Assembly (NCBI GenBank): GCA_028818385.1
Contig: JAPPNY010000106.1
Coordinates: forward strand, 7,144 to 13,890
Source of the DNA: Spirochaetaceae bacterium
GTDB taxonomy: Bacteria > Spirochaetota > Spirochaetia > SZUA-6 > Bin103
Reading direction: 5' to 3'
DNA: 6,747 nucleotides
The position numbers were made by a program, and so were the translations under genes. The notes beneath the pieces are model-generated. The model searched no databases and had not been told where the DNA came from. It was given only the letters and a program-made list of their open reading frames with translations. Positions 1 through 5,970 of this stretch are shown in pieces. Positions within the stretch are counted from its first letter, which is position 1. Each line of letters opens with the position of its first letter.

Positions 1-542
1 TCGCTGCGGCGTATGCGCTGATCGCAACCGGCGGCCCGGCGCTGGCCCGCGCGGCGATGATGGCCTCGGTCGGATCGCTGCTGGCGGTGACCGACCGCGA
101 ACGGCGCCCCGTGCCGATCATCGCGCTGGCCGCGCTCATGCTGCTGGCAGTCGAGCCCGGCGCCGCTGCGCAGCTCTCGTTCCAGCTCTCGTTTCTGGCT
201 CTGCTGGGCGTGCTGGCCGGTGCTCGGATCGCCGCCCGCCTGCCGCCGGGGCCGGTCCGCTGGATCGGCGGGGCCGTGCTCTGCTCGGTCGGTGCCCAGG
301 TCGCCACGGCGCCGCTCGTTCTGACGACGTTTGGCGCTCTCTACCCGGGGTCGGTGCTGCTCGCGCCCCTGCTGATGCCCGCCGTGACGGTCTTCCTGGT
401 GGCCGCGCTCGGCATGGGCGTCGCCGGTCAGCTCACGGTGTCGTTTCCGTCCGAGGCCGCTGGCGCGCTCCTCAATCTGGCGTTTATCATCCTCGACACC
501 GGGGTTTCGCTCAGCGCCGCCATCCCCGGGATCTCCGTATGA
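1..542 (+). CDS. comEC: ComEC/Rec2 family DNA-uptake channel protein, C-terminal part (5' end outside window)
   Basis: This is the last part of a polytopic inner-membrane protein, open from base 3 and ending at TGA 540-542. ComEC forms the channel that carries single-stranded DNA into the cytoplasm during natural transformation. The recognisable competence-domain pattern begins with an ARAAMMA segment near bases 46-63, corresponding to the family's 'RA.lMA' motif. It continues with AQLSFQLSFLALLGVL (about 159-206), matching the conserved 'FQLSFlA' helix. At least four further hydrophobic segments follow. The protein ends directly after these membrane segments, so the C-terminal metallo-beta-lactamase-like domain seen in many ComEC proteins is absent. 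I take this as a family variant rather than a truncation, because rsmA follows after only 10 bases in the same direction. The start codon and any N-terminal OB-like domain lie outside the window. Confidence in the family is high; actual competence is not implied. Confidence 0.85.
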   Translation, partial: AAAYALIATGGPALARAAMMASVGSLLAVTDRERRPVPIIALAALMLLAVEPGAAAQLSFQLSFLALLGVLAGARIAARLPPGPVRWIGGAVLCSVGAQVATAPLVLTTFGALYPGSVLLAPLLMPAVTVFLVAALGMGVAGQLTVSFPSEAAGALLNLAFIILDTGVSLSAAIPGISV

Positions 543-552
543 ACGACGACCC

Positions 553-1422
553 GTGAATCACGACTCGCCCACCGATATCAGGCAGGCGATGGAAGCCGCC
601 GGCATCGCTCTGAAGAAGCGCTGGGGGCAGAACTTCATGATCAACCGCGGGGCGCGGCGCAAGATCGTGGAGCTCCTCGACGCCCAGCCCGACGAGTTGA
701 TCTGGGAGATCGGAGCGGGCCTGGGCGCATTGACCGAGATGATCGCGCCGCTGGCCGCCGCCATCGTGGCGTTCGAGAGCGACCATGGCCTGGTGCGGCA
801 CCTCGAGTCCGAGTTCGCGGGATCGAGCGTGCGGGTCGTGGCCGGGGATTTCCTCGACACCCGCGAACATGCCGTCGCGGCACACGGCGCGCCGCGCCGG
901 GTTGCCGGCAATCTTCCGTACAGCAGCGGGGCTGCGATCGTGGCCGCGCTGGTGGAGCATGGGCCACAGGTCGGCCGCATGGTGTTCACGCTGCAGAAAG
1001 AGGTGGTCGACCGGATGTGCGCGCCGGCGGGGTCGCGCACCTACTCGTCGTTCTCCGCCATCTGCCAGGCGTTCTATACCGTCGCCAATCGGGGTGAGCT
1101 GCAGCCCGGGTCGTTCTTTCCGGCGCCGGAGGTGCAGTCCGGCGTGGTGACCATGGACTTGCGCGTGGACGCCGATCGAGTCCGGGCCCCGGCCGTGTTC
1201 TTCGCGTTGGTCCGTGCGGCGTTTGCGGCCCGCCGCAAGACGCTGCGCAACAATCTTTTGCGGGAATCACCGTTCCCGCTGAGCAAGCGCGACCTGCTGG
1301 CGGTCGTGCAGCACATGGGCGTGGAAGCGGGCGTTCGTGCGGAGACGCTCGGCGCGGACGAGTTGGTCGCGGTCAGCAATCAGATCTCGGCGCTGGTCGA
1401 GCGCCGATCGAGCGAATCGTGA
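553..1422 (+). CDS. rsmA: 16S rRNA (adenine(1518)-N6/adenine(1519)-N6)-dimethyltransferase RsmA/KsgA
   Basis: This 289-residue cytoplasmic enzyme dimethylates two adjacent adenosines in the 3'-terminal hairpin of 16S rRNA, using S-adenosylmethionine, late in 30S subunit assembly. All family landmarks are present: KKRWGQNF (21-28), the SAM-binding motif WEIGAGLGALTE (51-62), the acidic FESD (74-77), GDF (98-100), the catalytic NLPY (120-123), FFPAPEVQSGV (188-198) and the basic FAARRKTLRNNL (224-235). Length is normal for the family. The start is taken as GTG 553, which gives about 20 residues before KKRWGQNF. ATG 589 is an in-frame alternative, and neither has a clear Shine-Dalgarno sequence. 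The gene lies 10 bases after comEC, and its TGA overlaps the GTG start of tyrA by four bases, so the three are probably one operon with translational coupling at the second junction. The N-terminal wording (DSPTDIRQAMEAAGIALKKR) resembles spirochaete RsmA proteins from memory. Confidence 0.96.
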   Translation: MNHDSPTDIRQAMEAAGIALKKRWGQNFMINRGARRKIVELLDAQPDELIWEIGAGLGALTEMIAPLAAAIVAFESDHGLVRHLESEFAGSSVRVVAGDFLDTREHAVAAHGAPRRVAGNLPYSSGAAIVAALVEHGPQVGRMVFTLQKEVVDRMCAPAGSRTYSSFSAICQAFYTVANRGELQPGSFFPAPEVQSGVVTMDLRVDADRVRAPAVFFALVRAAFAARRKTLRNNLLRESPFPLSKRDLLAVVQHMGVEAGVRAETLGADELVAVSNQISALVERRSSES

Positions 1423-2162
1423 ACGGCATGGAGCTCGGCATCTACGGCCTCGGCAGGTTCGGGACCTTCTGGGCGGAACGCCTGGCGCACCATGCGGAGG
1501 TGAAGGCGTACTCCCGGCGCAGCCGTTCCGCCCCGGCCGGCGTCGAGCTGGTCTCCGAGGAGCGGCTGCTGGAGTGCCCGGTGCTGATCCTGTGCGTCGC
1601 GATCTCGGCGATGGAGCAGGTCCTCGGCCGGATCCGTGACAGGTTGCCGGCGGGTGTCACGGTCATGGACACCTGCTCGGTAAAGGTCCACCCGAGCCGG
1701 CTGATGGCCGAGCTGCTGCCGGACGACGCGCGGATCCTCGGCACGCATCCCATGTTCGGCCCGGATTCGGGCCGTGAAACGATCGCCGGCCTGCCGATGG
1801 TGCTCTGTCCGGTCCGCATCGACCGGGAACCTCTGGCCCGGTGGGAGCACTTCTTCGCCGGGCTCGAGCTGCACGTGGTCGTGATGGACGCGGACGCGCA
1901 CGATCGGGAGGCGGCGTTCACCCAGGGTGTCACCCACTACGTCGGGCGCGTTCTCGCCGAGATGCGTCTGCGCGAGTCCGGCATCGCGCCGCTTGGCTAC
2001 CAGCGGCTGCTGTCCATCGTGGAGCAGACCTGCAACGATCCGTGGCAGCTCTTCGCCGATCTGCAGCGGTTCAATCGTCACACCGTGGAGATGCGCGCCC
2101 GGCTGGAGGAGGCGTTCCGCAACATCGCCAGGCGGCTGGACGATCCGTCGGATGACAGGTAG
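1419..2162 (+). CDS. tyrA: prephenate (or arogenate) dehydrogenase, short TyrA
   Basis: This 247-residue NAD(P)-dependent dehydrogenase of tyrosine biosynthesis oxidatively decarboxylates prephenate to 4-hydroxyphenylpyruvate, or arogenate to tyrosine. The N-terminal Rossmann fold shows IYGLGRFG (8-15) as its dinucleotide-binding loop. MDTCSVK (83-89) and GTHPMFGPDSG (108-118) follow, the latter containing the catalytic histidine region typical of TyrA. The helical C-terminal half has HDREAAFTQGVTH (161-173) and EQTCNDP (202-208). There is no ACT or chorismate mutase domain, so feedback control by tyrosine through ACT is not expected. Substrate and cofactor preference cannot be decided from sequence alone. 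GTG 1419 overlaps the rsmA stop (GTGA), favouring translational coupling. ATG 1428, three codons later and right at the fold's first strand, is an equally plausible start. The gene probably belongs to the comEC-rsmA-tyrA operon. Confidence 0.9.
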   Translation: MNGMELGIYGLGRFGTFWAERLAHHAEVKAYSRRSRSAPAGVELVSEERLLECPVLILCVAISAMEQVLGRIRDRLPAGVTVMDTCSVKVHPSRLMAELLPDDARILGTHPMFGPDSGRETIAGLPMVLCPVRIDREPLARWEHFFAGLELHVVVMDADAHDREAAFTQGVTHYVGRVLAEMRLRESGIAPLGYQRLLSIVEQTCNDPWQLFADLQRFNRHTVEMRARLEEAFRNIARRLDDPSDDR

Positions 2163-2257
2163 CCGCGCATACCCGGCCGTCGAGGCGGCGAGCGCCGTAC
2201 CCGTCGGGAGCGCAGGCCGCCCTTGTCGCGGACCGGGCAACGCGCCAGACTGACCGG
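2163..2257 (+). other. intergenic spacer between tyrA and bactofilin
   Basis: These 95 bases hold no credible gene. No strong hairpin followed by a T-run is visible, so I cannot call a terminator. No confident promoter stands out either. The bactofilin gene may therefore be read through from the upstream operon. Confidence 0.4.
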
Positions 2258-2668
2258 GTGGCAAGCGCGATGTCGGCCCGGCACCTCGCCGAATTCGACG
2301 AGAGCACGATCGATACGATCCTGGGCGAGGACGTGCAGTTCACAGGGGAGCTGAGCTTCGAACGGGCGTTGATCGTCAAGGGCGACCTGAGCGGCAAGAT
2401 CACGGTCTCCGGCACGCTGTACGTCGACGAGCACGCCACGGTGGCGGCACGCGTGGAGGTGGAGCGGCTTCGCTGCAAGGGCAGGATCGAGGGCGACGTG
2501 ATCGCCCGCCGCGGCGTCGAGCTGTACTCGACCGCGGACGTCACGGGCGACGTGGCTACCCCGGAGCTGGTGATGGAGGGCGGCAGCAGGCTCAACGGGC
2601 GCTGTGTGATGGGCGGTGACACGGGGTCGGGCACCGGAGATGGCACACTTCCGGCGGAGGCCACGTAG
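2258..2668 (+). CDS. bactofilin family cytoskeletal protein
   Basis: This 136-residue protein fits the bactofilin (DUF583) family, whose members polymerise without nucleotide into filaments near the membrane and act in cell shape, peptidoglycan patterning or organelle positioning. The core, from about residue 25 to 120, is a run of short beta-strands with the regularly spaced glycine and hydrophobic pattern of a right-handed beta-helix: FTGEL, LIVKGDLSGKI, GTLYVDEHATVAARVEVERL, CKGRIEGDVIARRGVELYSTADVTGDVATPELVMEGGS in overlapping sections, then LNGRCVM. The ends are short and non-helical, with a Gly/Ser/Thr-rich C-terminus, as is usual for the family. GTG 2258 gives the longest form. ATG 2270 is in frame and may be the true start, since the first four residues carry no family signal. 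It follows tyrA by 95 bases on the same strand. In spirochaetes bactofilins influence helical cell shape; whether that holds here is inference. Confidence 0.88.
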   Translation: MASAMSARHLAEFDESTIDTILGEDVQFTGELSFERALIVKGDLSGKITVSGTLYVDEHATVAARVEVERLRCKGRIEGDVIARRGVELYSTADVTGDVATPELVMEGGSRLNGRCVMGGDTGSGTGDGTLPAEAT

Positions 2669-2684
2669 CAGAGTCGGGAAGTCG

Positions 2685-2716
2685 TTGACCGTGACGGCTG
2701 CCGCGGGTCATATGTT
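2685..2716 (+). promoter_or_regulatory. probable sigma70-type promoter of tRNA-Lys
   Basis: A TTGACC box (2685-2690) is followed 18 bases later by CATATG (2709-2714), overlapping TATGTT (2711-2716), as -10 candidates. This predicts transcription starting at about 2721-2722, which is the first base of the tRNA. The match to consensus is good at -35 and moderate at -10. Confidence 0.55.
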
Positions 2717-2721
2717 GTGCG

Positions 2722-2794
2722 GGGCCGCTAGCTCAGGTGGTAGAGCAACAGCCTTTTAAGCTGTGGGTCGACGGTTCGAATCCGTCGCGGCTCA
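2722..2794 (+). tRNA. tRNA-Lys (anticodon TTT)
   Basis: A full 73-base cloverleaf can be drawn by hand. The acceptor stem GGGCCGC (2722-2728) pairs with GCGGCTC (2787-2793), with one G-T pair. The D arm is GCTC/GAGC (2731-2734 with 2743-2746). The anticodon stem ACAGC/GCTGT (2748-2752 with 2760-2764) encloses the loop CTTTTAA with anticodon TTT at 2755-2757. There is a 5-base variable loop, and the T arm GACGG/CCGTC (2770-2774 with 2782-2786) encloses TTCGAAT. The discriminator base is A2794. CCA is not encoded, so it must be added after transcription. The tRNA delivers lysine at AAA and AAG codons. Such tRNA 3' ends are common integration sites for phage-type recombinases, and a decayed one lies 1.9 kb downstream. 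The last three bases also form the stop codon of the convergent methyltransferase gene. Confidence 0.97.
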
Positions 2795-3601
2795 TCCCTC
2801 CCTTCGACCGATGTAGAGCAGGTGGATGGACGAAGCGACCATGCTCGGCTCGCCACTGACCTCGAACAGCAGATCGAGCCAGAGATCTCGCCGCGTGCCG
2901 TTGAGCGCGTTGTACGTTTCGTCGTACGCCGCGACGACCGGTTCGACGCCGGCAATTCGAACAGTTCGGAATCCGGCGGCCTCATGCATGGGAGCGACCT
3001 CGTCCGTTCGGACGAAGTGGCCTCGGAAGCCGCCTCTGTGGGCGTCATGCGGCCGGTGACCGTTCTGCATGATCGACCGGACCCACTCCTTGTTCTCGAT
3101 CCATGCGGGGTCTCTCCTGATGAGCCTGCCAAGGACGCCGAACATCGAGATCAGGGCCGAGATGATCACACCCGCGGGTTTCAGGCAGGCGTGGGCCGAC
3201 TTCAAGGCCGCCATTCGATCGGCTTCGTGGACCAGGTGGTAGAGCGGACCCATGAGCAGGACGGCGTCGAATTCGCCGTTCGGGATGTCACTCAAGTCGC
3301 GTGCGTCGCCGACCCGGAAGTCGACGCGGTCACCGAGCCCAAGCTGGTCCGCCTTCGCCTGACAGCGGGCAACGAGCTCCTCGGCAAGATCGATCGCCGT
3401 GATCCGGTAGCCGCGTCGCGCCAACGGAAAGGTGTAGGCCCCCGTGCCGGAGCCGATCTCGAGGAGCCGGCCGGCGCGCGGCAGATGCCGGTCCAGGTAG
3501 CGCCACGTGATGTCAGCTTCGAGTCGATGACGCTCGAGCCTGGCGTCCTCGACGTCCCAGGCTGCGTTGTACAGGTCGCGGATGTCGGTGAGGTCGTCCA
3601 T
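2792..3601 (-). CDS. class I SAM-dependent methyltransferase, substrate unknown
   Basis: This 269-residue cytoplasmic protein has a Rossmann-type methyltransferase domain in its first 160 residues: motif I LLEIGSGTGAYTFPLA (46-61), the acidic end of strand 2 in TAIDLAEE (68-75), VGDARDL (97-103) and motif IV-like FDAVLLMGPLYHL (111-123). This is the Methyltransf_11/25 type, whose members modify small molecules, lipids or proteins. The sequence does not reveal the substrate. The C-terminal third, from about GGFRGHFVRTDEV onward, is probably a substrate-binding cap. The gene starts at ATG 3599-3601 without an obvious ribosome binding site. It lies 25 bases downstream of the kinase-like gene on the same strand, so the two are probably cotranscribed. 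Its TGA occupies 2792-2794, overlapping the 3' end of the oppositely oriented tRNA-Lys. The reading frame looks intact. Confidence 0.87.
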   Translation of the reverse strand: MDDLTDIRDLYNAAWDVEDARLERHRLEADITWRYLDRHLPRAGRLLEIGSGTGAYTFPLARRGYRITAIDLAEELVARCQAKADQLGLGDRVDFRVGDARDLSDIPNGEFDAVLLMGPLYHLVHEADRMAALKSAHACLKPAGVIISALISMFGVLGRLIRRDPAWIENKEWVRSIMQNGHRPHDAHRGGFRGHFVRTDEVAPMHEAAGFRTVRIAGVEPVVAAYDETYNALNGTRRDLWLDLLFEVSGEPSMVASSIHLLYIGRREG

Positions 3602-3626
3602 CTATCGATGATGACGCAACCCACCG

Positions 3627-4283
3627 CTACCTGTTGAGTCCGGCCAGGCACCGATCGGCAAGCTCCTCGACACGGGATTGGCGCACGTCGACACGACAGA
3701 ACCCATGGCGATCGACGATGTCGATCATCCGCTTGTTGTAGGCGAGGGTCCGGTCAAGGAACTTGCGTATCATCATCCGTTCGATCGTCGACTTGGAGTG
3801 ATATCGACTCTCGCGGTGGATCCTGTGTCGGAAGATCTCGTCACCCGCCGTAAGCCACGCGGCAGCGGTTCCATCTAGTTTCAGCTTTGCTACGGATTCC
3901 GGCCACAAAGCGGAACCCTCCAGAATCAATCGATCCGAACATGCTTCGGCAATGGCTGATCGGATCAGCGTCTGGACCTTCGGCCACACGTTGATCCGGT
4001 AATGGCGGAGCACGTCCGTGATCAGCTCGTCGACGGACAGGCTGAGATAGTGCTCGGCCACATGATCCGGCAGCCTCTCCGGCGGCGATCGCCACGGTCG
4101 GCCGGGGTGACGTGCCATCTGGTCGGTGGAGAGCAGGCGCCAGCCCAGTGCGTCGGCCAGCGATCTCGCGAGCGTAGACTTCCCTACGTGAGAGGACCCT
4201 CCGATGAGGATCACGCGCAGGTCGGAACGCGCCTTGCTCCCCATGCTACAAACGAGGCGGATGTTCCCGACCCGCGATCCCAT
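3627..4283 (-). CDS. P-loop kinase-like protein (2-phosphoglycerate kinase-like / AAA_33 type)
   Basis: This is a 218-residue protein with a clear Walker A motif, GGSSHVGKST (28-37), immediately after a beta-strand (VILI). STDQMARHPGRPW (52-64) follows at the position where small-molecule kinases hold substrate-binding residues. LILEGSALWPE (119-129) resembles the Walker B-side strand of this superfamily, and the arginine/lysine-rich stretch RHRIHRESRYHSKS plus the RKFLDRTLAYNKRM helix (about 152-186) could form a lid. It should bind ATP and phosphorylate a small molecule. Annotations of relatives as 2-phosphoglycerate kinase are generic, and the true substrate is unknown. ATG 4283 gives the longest form; ATG 4242-4244 (residue 14) is closer to the P-loop and may be the real start. 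Neither start has a good ribosome binding site. Local GC is lower than in the core genes (roughly 50-60% in hand-counted lines), suggesting acquisition. It is likely cotranscribed with the methyltransferase. Confidence 0.75.
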   Translation of the reverse strand: MGSRVGNIRLVCSMGSKARSDLRVILIGGSSHVGKSTLARSLADALGWRLLSTDQMARHPGRPWRSPPERLPDHVAEHYLSLSVDELITDVLRHYRINVWPKVQTLIRSAIAEACSDRLILEGSALWPESVAKLKLDGTAAAWLTAGDEIFRHRIHRESRYHSKSTIERMMIRKFLDRTLAYNKRMIDIVDRHGFCRVDVRQSRVEELADRCLAGLNR

Positions 4284-4695
4284 TGCAACGATTCGCCGGC
4301 AGGTTCTCGCGCTGACTGATGCTCGGTGTGGCGGTGGCGGTGATGGGCCGCATAGAGGAGCCTGAAGCGTTGGTGCCGGTCGGCCGCGGGTAACGCTCGC
4401 GCTTCGACCGTGCCGGCGCCTTTGCGCCTCGCAGCGTCTTCGGCGTCGAAGTGCCGTTGCTGCCTCAGGCTCCGCTGTCGAGGCCGCAGTTCCGGCGTGG
4501 ATCGCTGGGCGGTTCCGCGTCGCGTCGTTGGCGGTTGTGTGCGCCTCCCGCTCCGGCGCCGAAGTACGCGCAGCTCCCGCCGAGTGGCTGCCGGCAGGGC
4601 GCCGGGCACGCCGCGGCGGCCGGGCGGGGTCGTGGCGGTCCAGCCCTTCCTTGACCAGCCGCCCAGACGGAGCGAGGCCACGAGCCGGGCGGCGG
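4284..4695. other. gene-poor GC-rich stretch upstream of the integrase remnant
   Basis: I see no convincing gene here. Open frames on both strands are rich in Arg, Pro, Ala and Ser with no recognisable motif. Several short hairpins are visible: GGCGC-cttt-GCGCC (4415-4428) and CTTCG-gcgt-CGAAG (4438-4451), the latter enclosed by GCAGC (4431-4435) and GCTGC (4459-4463). GGAGCCTGA (4357-4365) is also inverted as TCAGGCTCC (4465-4473). Such short repeats are frequent in GC-rich DNA. The stretch might contain the lost N-terminal codons of the integrase and promoters for the divergent kinase-like gene, but none can be pinned down. Confidence 0.4.
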
Positions 4696-5828
4696 GTGAC
4701 GAAGCATCACGACCGGGACGGGCTCATCCTGCGATTGGAGGGCGGCGCGCGCTCGTGGATCTGGCGGGGCGTGGTCGAGGGTCGGCGGCGCGAGATCGGG
4801 CTCGATCCGGCGGTCGCGTCCGAGGCCGGGAGGCGCGGCAAGGGCGTGACGCTCGCGGAGGCGCGCAAGCTCGCCCGGCGGCGCCGGGACGCGGCGGAGA
4901 ACGGCGACGACCCGAAGGCGGTACGGGTGCAGGCTCGACGCTCCGGCGTGCCGACGTTCGGCGCGATCTCCGAGGCGGTGATCGCGATTCGGGAGCCGGG
5001 ATGGAAGGACGGCGGGCGAAGCGTTCAACGGTGGCGGGCGAGTCTTCGAGATCATGCCGGATCGCTCCTCGGCGTGCCGGTGAACCGGATCACCGCGGCG
5101 GCGGTGCTGGAGGTGCTGATCCCGTTGTGGCACGCGAAGCCGGAGACGGCGAACCGGGTACGGGTGAGGATCTCGACGGTGCTGCGGTTCGCGCTCGCGC
5201 AAGGGCACCGGGAGGACGATCCCACCGAGGCGATCAAGGCCGCGCTCCCGAAGAACGGCAACGGCGAGAAGGTCCACCACGCGGCCGTGGCGCACGCTGA
5301 CGTGGCCGACGTGCTCCGGGCGGTGTAATGGGAATGGGGACACCGGGCGTGGTGGGGGACGCGCTTGGCGGTCATCTTCGCGACGCTGACGGCGACCCGG
5401 AGCGGGGAGGCTCGACAAGCTCGGTGGTCGGAGATCGACGGCGACACATGGACGGTGCCGGGCTCCCGCTCGAAGGTCGGCAAGGACCACCGGATCCCGT
5501 TGAGCCGGCAAGCGCTCGACGTGCTGGCCGAAGCTCGCAAGCTCGGCAAGGCGACGTGATCTTCCCTCGGGCGCGGGGTGACGATCCCGTGGCCGGTCCG
5601 GTGCTCATGGCGCTACTCCGGGAGTTGGACACCGGGACCACGTTGCACGGGATGGCGCGGGCGTCGTTCCGGACGCGGGCCGAGGAGGTCGGCGTTGACC
5701 GGGCCGTCGCGGAGGCGGCGCTCGGTCACGTCGTGCGAGGGGTCGAGGGTGCCTGCCAGCGTTCGGACCTATTCGAGCGGATGCGCGAAGTTATGGAACG
5801 GTGGGGAGCCTACTGCACGCGGACGTAG
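4696..5828 (+). pseudogene. degenerate phage-type tyrosine recombinase (P4-like, DUF4102 class integrase)
   Basis: The conceptual product is a site-specific integrase that would insert and excise a mobile element, but it is broken. The first frame (GTG 4696 or earlier) gives HHDRDGLILRLEGGARSW and REIGL...TLAEARKLARRRRDAAENGDDP, typical of the N-terminal DUF4102 domain. The core-binding domain follows (PTFGAISEAVIAI, PLWHAKPETANRVR, AALPKNGNGEKVHHAAV). TAA at 5326-5328 interrupts it, and the same frame then resumes with WWGTRLAVIFATLTATRSGEARQARW (catalytic Arg codon 5398-5400) and DHRIPLS. Around 5540-5559 the frame shifts to VIFPRARGDD...LHGMARASFR (His 5646, Arg 5658) and LGH (His 5727). 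Codon 5754-5756 is TGC (Cys) within VEGACQRSDLFERMRE, where the nucleophilic Tyr is expected. The start is uncertain because the first residues of the family are not recognisable upstream. Three lesions make activity very unlikely. Confidence 0.85.
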
Positions 5829-5844
5829 ATAACCCTCCCGTTAT
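5829..5844. repeat. short inverted repeat ATAAC...GTTAT after the integrase remnant
   Basis: ATAAC (5829-5833) and GTTAT (5840-5844) form an inverted repeat directly after the integrase stop codon. A related palindrome, ATAACCC-c-GGGTTAT, lies at 6490-6504. The two share ATAACCC and GTTATT outer blocks. They could be paired protein-binding sites or coincidence. Confidence 0.35.
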
Positions 5845-5849
5845 TTTCT

Positions 5850-5889
5850 GCCGGTAGAGGAAAACGTAAGCGCGTTTTCTTCTACCGGC
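5850..5889. repeat. 17-bp near-perfect inverted repeat (long hairpin)
   Basis: The left arm at 5850-5866 (beginning GCCGGTAGAGG) pairs with the right arm at 5873-5889 (ending CTTCTACCGGC) over 17 bases, with a single G-T position and a 6-base loop, TAAGCG. It lies between the integrase remnant and the alpA-like gene in an AT-rich stretch. No T-run follows the stem on either strand, so it is not a textbook intrinsic terminator. It could be a terminator variant, an operator for the HTH protein, a recombinase arm site, or the end of a small mobile element. Confidence 0.8.
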
Positions 5890-5934
5890 CTATATTATTG
5901 ACGAAACATGGCAGGCTATATCGAGACTAAATAG

Positions 5935-5964
5935 TTGCCTGATGTCGCGGTCCGTGCTTATGAT
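5935..5964 (+). promoter_or_regulatory. probable promoter of the alpA-like gene
   Basis: TTGCCT (5935-5940) and TATGAT (5959-5964) are separated by 18 bases; the -10 matches the sigma70 consensus at five of six positions and the -35 at four of six. The expected start site, 5970-5971, coincides with the ATG of the alpA-like gene and implies a leaderless mRNA. A separate TTGACG at 5898-5903 lacks a well-spaced -10. Confidence 0.5.
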
Positions 5965-5970
5965 GAGAGC

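Noticed and set aside
1380..2264. 294-codon minus-strand open frame opposite tyrA
   Set aside because: The + strand carries unmistakable TyrA motifs. The antisense product is rich in His, Arg, Pro and Gln with no family pattern.
2822..3637. 271-codon + strand open frame opposite the methyltransferase gene
   Set aside because: It lies entirely antisense to a gene with clear methyltransferase motifs and has no recognisable motif. Long antisense frames are expected in GC-rich genes.
4501..4620. Possible second integrase fragment (SRSGAEVRAAP... resembling the RSGEVRAARW box)
   Set aside because: The likeness covers about ten residues, with no flanking domain sequence to support it; probably chance.
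4211..4681. Minus-strand frame covering the gene-poor stretch
   Set aside because: It overlaps the start of the kinase-like gene in another frame, has low-complexity composition and matches nothing I recognise.
4410..5300. 296-codon + strand frame overlapping the integrase
   Set aside because: It is a shifted frame, almost entirely Arg, Gly, Ala and Pro, while the neighbouring frame shows integrase domains.
4465..5511. 348-codon minus-strand frame
   Set aside because: It is antisense to the integrase remnant and dominated by Arg, Pro and His with no motif.
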